Under the pieces are notes generated by a model. The model was given only the letters and a program-made list of their open reading frames with translations, was not told the DNA's origin and did not search any database. This document shows, in pieces, positions 16,801-25,642 of a stretch of DNA of 64,000 nucleotides (positions are counted from its first letter, which is position 1; every line of letters starts with the position of its first letter). The translations under genes were made by a program, and so were the position numbers. Source of the stretch: Streptomyces sp. ASQP_92 (GTDB taxonomy: Bacteria > Actinomycetota > Actinomycetes > Streptomycetales > Streptomycetaceae); NCBI RefSeq assembly GCF_025399895.1, contig NZ_JAODUA010000006.1:62001-126000 (forward strand), in the 5' to 3' direction.

Positions 16801-19800
16801 ATGTTTCACGTGAAACCGATCGACCCACGACTGCTGCGGTACGCCCGTGCCACCCGCTTCTTCCTGGCCGCGGTGGTGGCCCTCGGCCTGGTCGGGGCGG
16901 GACTGATCATCGCCCAGGCGATGCTCATCGCCGAGGTCGTGGTGGGAGCCTTCCAGCACGACCATGACGCGAACGCGCTGAGGGCGCCGCTGCTGCTCCT
17001 CGCGGCGGTCGCGATCGGACGGGCCCTCGTCTCCTGGCTGACGGAGCTCGCCGCCAACAGCGCGAGCGCCGCGGTGAAGTCGGAGCTGCGGGGCCGGCTC
17101 CTGGAGCGGGCGGCCGGCCTGGGCCCGGAGTGGCTCAGTGGTCAGCGCACCGGGTCTCTGGTCGCGCTCGCCACACGCGGGGTCGACGCCCTCGACGACT
17201 ACTTCGCGCGCTATCTGCCGCAGTTGGGCCTCGCCGTCGTCGTGCCGGTGGCGGTGCTCGCCCGCATCGTCACCGAGGACTGGATCTCCGCGGCGACCAT
17301 CGTCGTGACCCTGCCGCTCATTCCCCTGTTCATGGCGCTGATCGGCTGGGCCACCCAGTCGCAGATGGACCGCCAGTGGAGGCTGCTGTCCCGCCTCTCG
17401 GGACACTTCCTCGACGTGGTCGCCGGGCTGCCGACCCTGAAGGTGTTCGGGCGGGCCAAGGCACAGGCCGAGTCGATCAGGGCGATCACCGCGGACTACC
17501 GCAGGGTGACCCTCAAGACCCTGCGGATCGCCTTCATCTCGTCGTTCGCCCTCGAACTGCTCGCGACGATCTCGGTGGCACTGGTCGCGGTCGGCGTCGG
17601 CATGCGCCTGGTCCACGGCGACCTCGATCTGTACACCGGCCTGGTGATCCTGATCCTGGCCCCCGAGGCCTATCTGCCGCTGCGCCAGGTCGGCGCGCAG
17701 TACCACGCCGCGGCGGAGGGGCTGTCGGCCGCCGAGGAAATCTTCGAGGTCCTCCAGACGCCGCTGCCCCAGGGCGGCACGGCCGCCGTGCCCGCCGGGC
17801 CGGTCCGCCTGGAGCTCGACCGTGTGACCGTACGGCACTCCGGGCGCACGGAGCCCTCCCTGGCGGACGCCTCCCTGGTGGTCGAACCGGGCGAGACGGT
17901 GGCCCTGACCGGCCCGAGCGGCGTCGGCAAGTCGACGCTCCTGCACGTGCTGCTCGGCTTGGTGACGCCGCAGGACGGCGGCAGGGTCCTGGTGTCCGGG
18001 GCGGACCTCGCGACGCTCTCCCTGACGGAGTGGCGCGAGCGGATCGCCTGGGTGCCGCAGCGGCCGCACCTCTTCGCGGGGACGATCGCCCAGAACGTCC
18101 GGCTCGCCCGGCCGGACGCGGACAACGCGGCGGTGCTCGGCGCACTGCGCGACGCGGGCGCCCATGACTTCGTCGACGCGCTGCCGAACGGGATGGAAAC
18201 CGCCCTGGGCGAGGACGGCGCCGGGCTCTCGGCCGGCCAGCGCCAGCGTCTCGCCCTCGCCCGCGCCTTCCTGGCCGACCGGCCGGTGCTGCTGCTGGAC
18301 GAGCCGACGGCCGCGCTCGACGGCGAGACGGAGGCCGGGATCGTCGACGCGGTCCGCAGGCTCGCGGTGGGCCGTACGGTTCTGCTCGTCGTGCACCGCC
18401 CGGCGCTGCTCGCGGTCGCGGACCGCGTGGTGGAGCTGCGCCGTGCCGAGACGCGGCCCCGCGTCCCGGCCCCGGGGGCGGCAGCCTCCCCAACTCCCGT
18501 CATTAAGGCCCCTGTTGAGACCCTGGACGCGGTGACGGGCGCAGCGGTATCCCCCGTCGCGCGGAACCCGCTGGCCCGGGTGCGCTTCGCCGCGCGCGGT
18601 CTGCGCGGCCGTATCGCGCTCGCGCTGCTGCTGGGTGCGTTGGCGCTCGGTTCGGCCGTCGGCCTCATGGCCACCTCGGGCTGGCTCATCTCGCGGGCCT
18701 CGCAGCAGCCGCCGGTGCTCTATCTGATGGTGGCCGTCACCGCGACCCGGGCCTTCGGGATCGGCCGCGCGGTATTCCGCTACGCCGAGCGGCTCGTCTC
18801 CCACGACGCCGTACTGCGCATGCTCGCCGAACTGCGGGTCGCGGTGTACCGGCGACTGGAGCGGATCGCGCCCGCCGGACTGCGCGAGACACGGCGGGGC
18901 GATCTGCTGTCCCGCCTGGTCGCCGATGTGGACGAACTCCAGGACTACTGGCTGCGCTGGGTCCTGCCCGCCGGGGTCGCCGTCGTCGTGTCCGTGCTGA
19001 GCGCCGGGTTCACCGCATGGCTGCTGCCCGAGGCCGGGGCCGTGCTCGCCGCCGGGCTCCTCGTCGCGGGCGTCCTCGTTCCGTTCCTCAGCGGCGCCCT
19101 GGCACAGCGCGCCGAACGTCAACTGGCCCCGGCCCGAGGAGCACTCGCCACCCGGGTGGCCGATCTGCTCACCGGCACCGGCGAGCTCACGGTGGCGGGC
19201 GCCCTCGGACGCCGGGTCCGTGAGGTGCGGGACGCCGACACGGCACTGACCCGGATCGCCTCGCGGGGCGCCGCCGCCACCGCGCTCGGCGGTGGGCTCT
19301 CCGCGCTGACCTGCGGGCTCACCGTGGCGGCCGCCGCGCTGGTCGGCGTACGGGCCGTGGCGGCCGGGCGCCTGGACGGGGTGTTGCTCGCGGTGGTCGT
19401 GCTGGTGCCGCTCGCCGCCTTCGAGGCGGTGACCGGGCTGCCGCTCGCCGTGCGGGCCCGTCGCCGGGTGCGGCGCAGCGCCGAGCGTGTCTACGAGGTC
19501 CTGGACGCGCCCGTTCCCGTGCGGGAGCCCGAAACGCCCCTCGCCGCGCCGGCCTCGCCGTTCCCGTTGGAGCTGCGCGGTCTGCACGCCCGGCACGCCG
19601 GGCAGGAACGGGATGCCCTGCACGACTTCGGGCTGGTTCTCACCCCGGGCAGGCGGGTCGCCGTCGTCGGCGCCTCCGGCTCCGGCAAGACCACCCTCGC
19701 CCAGGTCCTGCTCCGCTTCCTGGACGCCCGGACCGGCACCTACGAGATCGGCGGGAGCGACGCCGGCCGGCTCAGCGGCGACGACGTACGCCGGCTCGTC

Positions 19801-20322
19801 GGGCTGTGCGCCCAGGATGCCCACCTCTTCGACAGTTCCGTACGGGAGAACCTGCGGCTCGCCCGCACGGGCGCCACCGACGACGAAATGCGCTCGGCCC
19901 TGGGCCGGGCCCGGCTGCTCGACTGGGTCGACGGGCTGCCCGAAGGCCTCGACACCCTGGTGGGCGAACACGGTGCCCGGCTGTCCGGCGGCCAGCGTCA
20001 GCGGCTCGCGCTGGCGCGGGCGCTCCTCGCCGACTTCCCCGTACTGGTCCTGGACGAGCCCGCCGAGCACCTGGACCTGGCGACCGCCGACGCACTCACC
20101 GCCGATCTGCTGGCGGCCACCGAAGGCCGCACCACCGTGCTGATCACGCACCGGCTGCGCGGCCTGGAGGCGGTCGACGAGGTGATCGTGCTGGCCGAGG
20201 GGCGGACCGTGCAGCGGGGCGCCTACGAGGACCTCGCCACGGTCGACGGGCCCCTGCGGGGCATGCTGGAACGGGAGCGCGAGACGGAGGCGCGGCAGTA
20301 CCCGACTTTCCTCGCCAAATAG
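16801..20322 (+). CDS. cydCD: Fused CydD-CydC ABC transporter
   Basis: A 1173-residue fusion of two half-transporters needed to assemble cytochrome bd by exporting thiols (cysteine/glutathione-type or mycothiol-related) from the cytoplasm. First half: six membrane segments (about 15-310), Walker A GPSGVGKST, signature LSAGQRQRLALARA and VLLLDEPTAALD. Second half: membrane domain (about 595-880), Walker A GASGSGKTT, LSGGQRQRLALARAL and VLVLDEPAEHLD. Single-gene fusion is usual in Streptomyces. The ATG is followed at once by a parS site, which encodes FHVKP; the ribosome binding site is only a GGGGG adjacent to the ATG, so translation initiation may be weak or coupled. Confidence 0.95.
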   Translation: MFHVKPIDPRLLRYARATRFFLAAVVALGLVGAGLIIAQAMLIAEVVVGAFQHDHDANALRAPLLLLAAVAIGRALVSWLTELAANSASAAVKSELRGRLLERAAGLGPEWLSGQRTGSLVALATRGVDALDDYFARYLPQLGLAVVVPVAVLARIVTEDWISAATIVVTLPLIPLFMALIGWATQSQMDRQWRLLSRLSGHFLDVVAGLPTLKVFGRAKAQAESIRAITADYRRVTLKTLRIAFISSFALELLATISVALVAVGVGMRLVHGDLDLYTGLVILILAPEAYLPLRQVGAQYHAAAEGLSAAEEIFEVLQTPLPQGGTAAVPAGPVRLELDRVTVRHSGRTEPSLADASLVVEPGETVALTGPSGVGKSTLLHVLLGLVTPQDGGRVLVSGADLATLSLTEWRERIAWVPQRPHLFAGTIAQNVRLARPDADNAAVLGALRDAGAHDFVDALPNGMETALGEDGAGLSAGQRQRLALARAFLADRPVLLLDEPTAALDGETEAGIVDAVRRLAVGRTVLLVVHRPALLAVADRVVELRRAETRPRVPAPGAAASPTPVIKAPVETLDAVTGAAVSPVARNPLARVRFAARGLRGRIALALLLGALALGSAVGLMATSGWLISRASQQPPVLYLMVAVTATRAFGIGRAVFRYAERLVSHDAVLRMLAELRVAVYRRLERIAPAGLRETRRGDLLSRLVADVDELQDYWLRWVLPAGVAVVVSVLSAGFTAWLLPEAGAVLAAGLLVAGVLVPFLSGALAQRAERQLAPARGALATRVADLLTGTGELTVAGALGRRVREVRDADTALTRIASRGAAATALGGGLSALTCGLTVAAAALVGVRAVAAGRLDGVLLAVVVLVPLAAFEAVTGLPLAVRARRRVRRSAERVYEVLDAPVPVREPETPLAAPASPFPLELRGLHARHAGQERDALHDFGLVLTPGRRVAVVGASGSGKTTLAQVLLRFLDARTGTYEIGGSDAGRLSGDDVRRLVGLCAQDAHLFDSSVRENLRLARTGATDDEMRSALGRARLLDWVDGLPEGLDTLVGEHGARLSGGQRQRLALARALLADFPVLVLDEPAEHLDLATADALTADLLAATEGRTTVLITHRLRGLEAVDEVIVLAEGRTVQRGAYEDLATVDGPLRGMLERERETEARQYPTFLAK
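16803..16816. other. parS site overlapping the cydCD start
   Basis: GTTTCACGTGAAAC, the 14-bp parS core, starts at the third base of the cydCD ATG and encodes codons 2-5. ParB loading here would sit on the translation start region. It is 38 bases from the previous parS site. Confidence 0.96.
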
Positions 20323-20341
20323 GACTAACTAGTCTCAAGGC

Positions 20342-22093
20342 ATGCCGCCAGATCCGAAGAGGCCCAGGGGCCGCCAGGACGCCACGGGCGTGGACCACCA
20401 GGACCACGACCCGCTCGAAGCGGCGACCCGCGCCACCCGCAGCCTCCAGGGGCTCTCCACCGAGCTCACGGCGCGCGTTCCGCAACTGCTGGAGGCGATG
20501 CGCTCGGTGGGCACGGGCCTCGAACTGCACTCCACACTGGACCGGATCTGCGAGACGGCGGCCGAACTCGCCGACGCACGGTATGCGGCGATCGGCGTCG
20601 TCAACGAGGACGGCCGGGGGCTGTCCGACTTCGTGACGTACGGCGTCAGCGACACCGAGGCCCGGGCCATCGGGCATCGGCCCGACGGCCACCGGGGACT
20701 GCTCGGCTGGCTCATCCACCACCCCGAGCCGCTGCGGCTCGCCGAGATCGCCGCCGACCCCCGTTCGGCGGGACTCCCCCCGAACCATCCGCCGATGAGC
20801 ACCTTCCTCGGTGTCCCCATCCGCGTCCAGGGCGAGATCTTCGGCAACCTCTATCTGACCGAGAAGCACGGTGGGGGCGAGTTCAACGACTACGACCTGC
20901 ACATGGTGCGCGTGCTCGCCACCGAGGCCGGGATCGCGATCGGCAACGCCCGGCTCTACGAGGCGGCGCGCCAGCGCGAGCGGTGGATCGACGGCTCGGT
21001 CGCGGTCACCACGGCGCTGCTGTCGGGCGGCGACGCTGACGATGCCCTGGAGGTCGTCGCCGAGCAGGCCCGCCATCTCGCGATCTCCGACGCGGGCATA
21101 GTGCTCCTGCCCGCCGAGGAGGGCGGCCTGGAGATCGTCGCGGTCTCCGCCGACAACCCGCGCGTCTCGCTCGGCGTGGTGATCCCGCCCGAGAGCCCGG
21201 TCGTGTCGACGCTGCTGGAAGGCGAAGCGGTCTTCGTCGACGACGCGGCGACCGACCCGCAGATGATCACCAAACTGGCCGAGCGCTACGGGCCGAGCAT
21301 GATGCTCCCCCTGCAGAGCGGCGGCCGGGTCCTGGGCGCCCTCGCCACGCCCCGGGCACGCGGTGGCCGGCCCTTCACGGAGGCCGAGCGGACCCTGGCC
21401 GGCCAGTTCGCCTCTCAGGCCGCGCTCGCCCTGATGATGGCGGAGGCCCAGCGCGACCGGGAACGGCTCGCCGTGTACGAGGACCGCGACCGCATCGCCC
21501 GCGATCTGCACGACCTGGTCATCCAGCGCCTCTTTGCCACCGGAATGATGTTGGAGGGTGCCCAGCGCAAGTCCGTCGTCCCCGAGGTGCAGACCGGCAT
21601 CGGTAAGGCGGTCGACGAACTCGACGTCACCATCCAGGAGATCCGCACGGCGATCTTCGCGCTCCAGCAGGGCCCGGCCGAGGCGCCCTCCGGGCTGCGC
21701 ACCCGCGTCCTGCGGGAGATCAACATGGCCGCCGTGCCGCTCGGCTTCAAACCGGCCCACCGCTTCCTCGGTGCGGTCGACACCCTGGTCGGCGAGCTGA
21801 CCGGAAAGAACCTGATCGCGGCGCTGCGCGAAGCCCTCTCGAACGCCTTCCGGCACGCCGAGGCATCCCGGATCGAAGTCGTCGTCGACGCCACGGCGCA
21901 ACTCCCGGACGGCAGCGCGGGGGTGCGGCTGACGGTCGCCGACAACGGGGTCGGCATCCCGGCGGACGGTCGCCGCAGCGGCCTGCGCAACCTCCGGCGG
22001 CGCGCCGAGGCGCTGGGCGGATCGAGTTCGTACGGCCCCGGGCTCGGAGACGGCGGCGGAGGCACGACCGTCGTGTGGGAGGCACCGCTCTGA
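20342..22093 (+). CDS. GAF-GAF sensor histidine kinase, DevS/DosT-like (probable heme gas sensor)
   Basis: A 583-residue soluble kinase with GAF-A (about 60-205), GAF-B (about 230-370), a HisKA_3 dimerisation domain with the phospho-acceptor in RIARDLHDLVIQRLFATGM, and an HATPase domain (N box EALSNAFRHA, G box DNGVGI). GAF-A contains LPPNHPPMSTFLGVPIRVQG; by my count the His is residue 149, the same number as the heme-ligating His149 of mycobacterial DevS, and the surrounding sequence matches that heme pocket. It starts 19 bases after cydCD, so it is probably in the cyd transcript. No response-regulator gene is adjacent. Role is inferred: oxygen, NO or redox sensing. Confidence 0.88.
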   Translation: MPPDPKRPRGRQDATGVDHQDHDPLEAATRATRSLQGLSTELTARVPQLLEAMRSVGTGLELHSTLDRICETAAELADARYAAIGVVNEDGRGLSDFVTYGVSDTEARAIGHRPDGHRGLLGWLIHHPEPLRLAEIAADPRSAGLPPNHPPMSTFLGVPIRVQGEIFGNLYLTEKHGGGEFNDYDLHMVRVLATEAGIAIGNARLYEAARQRERWIDGSVAVTTALLSGGDADDALEVVAEQARHLAISDAGIVLLPAEEGGLEIVAVSADNPRVSLGVVIPPESPVVSTLLEGEAVFVDDAATDPQMITKLAERYGPSMMLPLQSGGRVLGALATPRARGGRPFTEAERTLAGQFASQAALALMMAEAQRDRERLAVYEDRDRIARDLHDLVIQRLFATGMMLEGAQRKSVVPEVQTGIGKAVDELDVTIQEIRTAIFALQQGPAEAPSGLRTRVLREINMAAVPLGFKPAHRFLGAVDTLVGELTGKNLIAALREALSNAFRHAEASRIEVVVDATAQLPDGSAGVRLTVADNGVGIPADGRRSGLRNLRRRAEALGGSSSYGPGLGDGGGGTTVVWEAPL

Positions 22094-22147
22094 CCGGCCG
22101 CCCCATGTGACGTGTGGGAGCGGGTCGGTGGGCCGGAGGGGAGTCGC

Positions 22148-22161
22148 GTTTCACGTGAAAC
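22148..22161. other. parS site
   Basis: Perfect GTTTCACGTGAAAC core in the gap between the convergent sensor-kinase and HAD genes. Confidence 0.96.
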
Positions 22162-22172
22162 ATCGCAGCCGT

Positions 22173-22186
22173 GTTTCACGTGAAAC
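22173..22186. other. parS site
   Basis: Second perfect GTTTCACGTGAAAC core, 25 bases after the previous one (start to start), in the same convergent intergenic gap. Confidence 0.96.
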
Positions 22187-22240
22187 GCTGCCGAGCCACG
22201 GGCAGCCCCGGAGCGGTGGCAGTCCGATTGAGCCGGGCTC

Positions 22241-23110
22241 TCAGAGGGCCTTGAGGATCTGCTCGATCACGACGGCCACGCCGTCCTCGTTGTTGGCGAC
22301 GGTGCGCCCGGAGGCAGTGGCCAGGACGTCGGGGTGGGCGTTGCCCATGGCGTACGACGTGCCTGCCCAGCTCAGCATCTCCATGTCGTTCGGCATGTCG
22401 CCGAAGGCCACCACCTCGGCGGGTGAAATGCCGCGCTCGGCGCAGCACAGCGCCAGCGTGGACGCCTTCGAGACGCCCGCGCCGCTGATCTCAAGGAGCG
22501 CCGTGGGGCTGGACCGGGTGATTTCGGCGTGTGCCCCGACCGCCGCGCGGGCCAGCGCCAGAAAGTCGTCGGGGGACAGTTCGGGGTGGAACGCGAGCAC
22601 CTTGAGCAGCGGCTGGTTCGCCGGGGCCGCGTCCTCGGCCAGCAGCTTCTCGACGGGCGCGACGCTCGCCGCCGGGTCCATGTGCAGCGGCGGATAGGCG
22701 AGTTCATGGTGGAAGCCGCCGGTGCGTTCGACGGCGAAAGACGTACCGGGAACGGCCGACCGCAGCAAGGTGACGACATCGAGGGCGGCGGCCTGCTCCA
22801 GCGGCCGCACCTTCACGAAGCGGGGCCCCTCGGGACCGCCGTGCAGATCGACGACGGCCGCGCCGTTGCCGCAGATCGCCAGGCCGTGGCCGTGGACATG
22901 GGCGCTCACGACGTCCATCCAGCGAGCCGGGCGGCCGGTGACGAAGAAGACCTCGATGCCCGCCTCCTCGGCGGCCGCCAGGGCCGCGACGGTACGGTCC
23001 GAGACCGTCTTGTCGTCACGCAGCAGCGTGCCGTCCAGGTCGGTCGCGATGAGCCGCGGTGCGGTGGGCACGGGGCGAATGGCCGGGGCTGGATCCGTAG
23101 CAGAGGTCAC
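22241..23110 (-). CDS. Cof-type HAD-family hydrolase
   Basis: A 289-residue HAD phosphatase of the Cof (type IIB) group. Motif I is IATDLDGTLLRDDKTVS, motif II VFFVTGRPARW, the distal Lys is in GVSKASTLALCC and the metal Asp pair in FGDMPNDMEML. These enzymes dephosphorylate sugar phosphates, FMN or PLP; the substrate is not readable. The GTG at 23110 was chosen because sequence before it is low-complexity and Arg-rich. A close relative in function (not a duplicate) is at 41857-42684. Confidence 0.9.
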   Translation of the reverse strand: MTSATDPAPAIRPVPTAPRLIATDLDGTLLRDDKTVSDRTVAALAAAEEAGIEVFFVTGRPARWMDVVSAHVHGHGLAICGNGAAVVDLHGGPEGPRFVKVRPLEQAAALDVVTLLRSAVPGTSFAVERTGGFHHELAYPPLHMDPAASVAPVEKLLAEDAAPANQPLLKVLAFHPELSPDDFLALARAAVGAHAEITRSSPTALLEISGAGVSKASTLALCCAERGISPAEVVAFGDMPNDMEMLSWAGTSYAMGNAHPDVLATASGRTVANNEDGVAVVIEQILKAL

Positions 23111-23379
23111 CGGCCCATTGTCCCGTATGGGAGCGCACGGACGTGCGAAGGACCGCACAGATGAGAGCGATCGGCGGTGCGCCCGGGGCACGAGGGGGCG
23201 TACGCGGCACGGGGGGATGCTCCGGACACGAGGCCGATGCGCACCGGAGCGTCGGGCCTCCCCGGCGGGATGAGCGGTGGGCCCACCTGACGTCATCGGC
23301 ACGGGTTCGCGCGGAACGCCGCCGGATGTCCCGGCGCGCCGCGCGAATCCGGCGCGGCGTCCGGGGGAAGACGGCCGGG

Positions 23380-24246
23380 ATGGGACGGATTCGGGTCGGA
23401 ACCTGCTCGTGGACGGACAAGGCGCTGGTGTCCAGCGGCTGGTATCCCAAGGGGTGGCGGGACGCCGAGGGCAGACTGCGGCACTACGCCACGCAGTTCC
23501 CGGTGGCGGAGGTCGACTCCACCTACTACGGGCTGCCCAGCACCCGCAACAGCCTGCTGTGGAGCGAACGCACCCCCGCCGGCTTCCGGTTCGACGTGAA
23601 GGCGTTCTCCCTGCTCACCGGACACCCGACACGGCCGGAAGCGCTGCCCGCCGATCTGCGCCCGGCCCTCGCACGCCGGGGGTCAGGTGTCGATCCCGGG
23701 CTGCTCGACGAGGTGTGGGAACGCTACAGCGCGGCCCTGGAACCGCTGCGTGCCTCAGGCCGGCTGGGAACGCTGGTCTTCCAGTTCCCGCGCCGGCTCG
23801 TACCGGGCAGGCCCGCGGTGGAGTTCCTGCGCCGGTGCCGTGAGCGTGCCGCGGGTTGGCCGATGGCCGTGGAGTTCCGTCACCCCGGCTGGTGGCGTGC
23901 GGAGCACATCGACGCCACGACCGCGCTGCTGACGGAGCTGGACGCGGCCGCCGTGGCCGTGGACATGGTGCAGACCCTGCCCGATTCCGTACCGCCCGTC
24001 ATACGGGTCACCAACAAGGACCTCGCCCTGGTGCGGTTCCACGGCCGCAACAGCGCCTGGGGGACCGGCACCAAGGAGGAGAGGTTCCGCCACGGATACA
24101 CACCCGAGGAACTCTCCGAGTGGGCACCGCGCGTCCGCGAGATGGCCGAGCGGGCCCAAGAGGTGCATGTTCTGTTCAACAACTGCTGCGGTGACGCTGC
24201 GGTGCGCGCCGCCCAGGCGATGCGACAGCTGCTCGGCCTCTCGTAG
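23380..24246 (+). CDS. DUF72-family protein
   Basis: A 288-residue DUF72 (YecE-like) TIM-barrel protein of unknown reaction. The family start GRIRVGTCSWTDKALV, the internal VDSTYYGLPS, and MAVEFRHPGWW and VRFHGRNSAWGTG motifs are all visible. The ATG at 23380 is preceded by GGGGAAG at a good distance; the frame is open 237 bases further upstream but that part is Arg-rich and not conserved. The next gene starts 9 bases downstream, so they form an operon. Confidence 0.9.
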   Translation: MGRIRVGTCSWTDKALVSSGWYPKGWRDAEGRLRHYATQFPVAEVDSTYYGLPSTRNSLLWSERTPAGFRFDVKAFSLLTGHPTRPEALPADLRPALARRGSGVDPGLLDEVWERYSAALEPLRASGRLGTLVFQFPRRLVPGRPAVEFLRRCRERAAGWPMAVEFRHPGWWRAEHIDATTALLTELDAAAVAVDMVQTLPDSVPPVIRVTNKDLALVRFHGRNSAWGTGTKEERFRHGYTPEELSEWAPRVREMAERAQEVHVLFNNCCGDAAVRAAQAMRQLLGLS

Positions 24247-24255
24247 GGTCGACCC

Positions 24256-25155
24256 ATGCGACTGAGCACTGTGATTCTGCCGATCGACCGCTGGCACGAA
24301 GGTGGCCGTGAGGCCTGGCTGCGCGCCGAGGCGCTGGGCTTCCACGCCGCCTACACCTATGACCACCTGTCCTGGCGCACCTTCCGCGACGGCCCGTGGT
24401 TCGGCGCGGTTCCCACGCTCACGGCCGCCGCTGCCGCCACTACCCGGATGCGCCTGGGCACCCTGGTCACCTCCCCGAACTTCCGGCATCCGGTGACCCT
24501 GGCCAAGGACCTGATCACCCTCGACGACGTGTCGAACGGCCGGATCACCCTGGGCATCGGGGCGGGCGGCAACGGATTCGACGCCACCGTGCTGGGCCAG
24601 GAGGCCTGGACTCCGCGCCAACGGGCCGACAGGTTCGGCGAGTTCGTGCCGCTGCTCGACCGGCTCCTGACCGAGGACTCGGTGACCAGTGACGGCACCT
24701 TCTACTCGGCGGTCGAGGCGCGTAACCTGCCGGGCTGCGTCCAGCGGCCCAGGATCCCCTTCGCGGTGGCCGCGACCGGCCCGCGCGGGCTGAAGCTGGC
24801 GGCGAAGCACGGTCAGGCGTGGGTCACCACCGGCGACCCGAAGCTGTTCGAGTCCGGGACGCCCGAGGAGTCCGTCCAGGCGATTCGCGGGCAGATCGAG
24901 AAGCTGGGCGTCGCCTGCGAGGAGATCGGGCGGGACGTGGCGGAGCTGGACAAGATCCTGCTCACCGGTTTCACCCCGCAGCCCCGCCGGCACCTGGAGT
25001 CCCTCGACGCGTTCGTGGACTTCGCCGGTCGCCACTTCGAGCTCGGCATCACCGAGATCGTGCTGCACACGCCGATCCCCGACTCCGACTTCGCCGTCGA
25101 CCCGAAGGTCTTCGAACAGATCGCGACGGAGGGACTCGCGCAGCTCGGCCGCTAG
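24256..25155 (+). CDS. LLM-class F420-dependent oxidoreductase
   Basis: A 299-residue luciferase-like monooxygenase-fold protein. It shows AYTYDHLSWRTF (active-site region), TRMRLGTLVTSPNFRHPVTLAKDLITLDDVSNGR and GAGGNGFDATVLG, typical of F420-dependent members in actinobacteria. It probably transfers hydride between F420 and an unknown substrate in the cytoplasm. It follows the DUF72 gene by 9 bases. Its TAG stop overlaps the stop of the convergent gene by two bases. Confidence 0.9.
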   Translation: MRLSTVILPIDRWHEGGREAWLRAEALGFHAAYTYDHLSWRTFRDGPWFGAVPTLTAAAAATTRMRLGTLVTSPNFRHPVTLAKDLITLDDVSNGRITLGIGAGGNGFDATVLGQEAWTPRQRADRFGEFVPLLDRLLTEDSVTSDGTFYSAVEARNLPGCVQRPRIPFAVAATGPRGLKLAAKHGQAWVTTGDPKLFESGTPEESVQAIRGQIEKLGVACEEIGRDVAELDKILLTGFTPQPRRHLESLDAFVDFAGRHFELGITEIVLHTPIPDSDFAVDPKVFEQIATEGLAQLGR

Positions 25156-25616
25156 CCCTTCCGGTCGCGCACGTGTGCGCTCATCCACGGGGTGAGCGCA
25201 CCGAGCAGCACCAGCTCCTTGGACGTCCGGTCGCCGGGCAGCGGCACGACCAGCCACCAGCCGGGCGGGAAGAAACGGCCTCGGACGTGGGCTAGGCCGC
25301 CGTAGACGGAGCGCAGGAAGGCGGGCACGTCGTCGCGCGGCACATCGTCGAACTGCACGCCGTCGACCGTGACTTGGGCGTCGTCCTCCGGATAGAGCCG
25401 TACGGAAACGGAGGGCGAGCCGCCGAGTTCGACGTATGCCTCGTGCGGCAGCGACCCGTCCGGATCGACCACCGCGAACACCCCGGCGGAGGTACGGCGG
25501 GAGGTGTGGTCGGCGCCGATGTCGTCGGTGACCTCCACCGCGAGCCGGTATTCGTCGGCGATCGCACGGATCGCGGTGACCGCGGACTCGGTGGTGGGCA
25601 GGTGGGGATGGCGCAT
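25152..25616 (-). CDS. Conserved protein of unknown function downstream of kptA
   Basis: A 154-residue protein that I do not recognise. It appears soluble, with predicted beta-rich stretches (AGVFAVVDPDGS, SVSVRLYPEDDAQVTVDGVQFDDVP) and a conserved-looking RGRFFPPGWWLVVPLPGD. It lies 26 bases after kptA on the same strand, suggesting a two-gene operon. Two starts are possible, ATG at 25616 or at 25628; neither has a clear ribosome binding site. Its stop codon overlaps that of the LLM gene on the other strand. Confidence 0.6.
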   Translation of the reverse strand: MRHPHLPTTESAVTAIRAIADEYRLAVEVTDDIGADHTSRRTSAGVFAVVDPDGSLPHEAYVELGGSPSVSVRLYPEDDAQVTVDGVQFDDVPRDDVPAFLRSVYGGLAHVRGRFFPPGWWLVVPLPGDRTSKELVLLGALTPWMSAHVRDRKG

Positions 25617-25642
25617 GATGCCGATCATGCCAAACGCCGGGA

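Noticed and set aside
16366..20151. A 1261-codon open frame on the minus strand over cydB-cydCD
   Set aside because: It is antisense to well-supported genes, has low-complexity Gly/Arg/Asp-rich translation and no domain. Long antisense frames are usual in DNA with high third-position GC.
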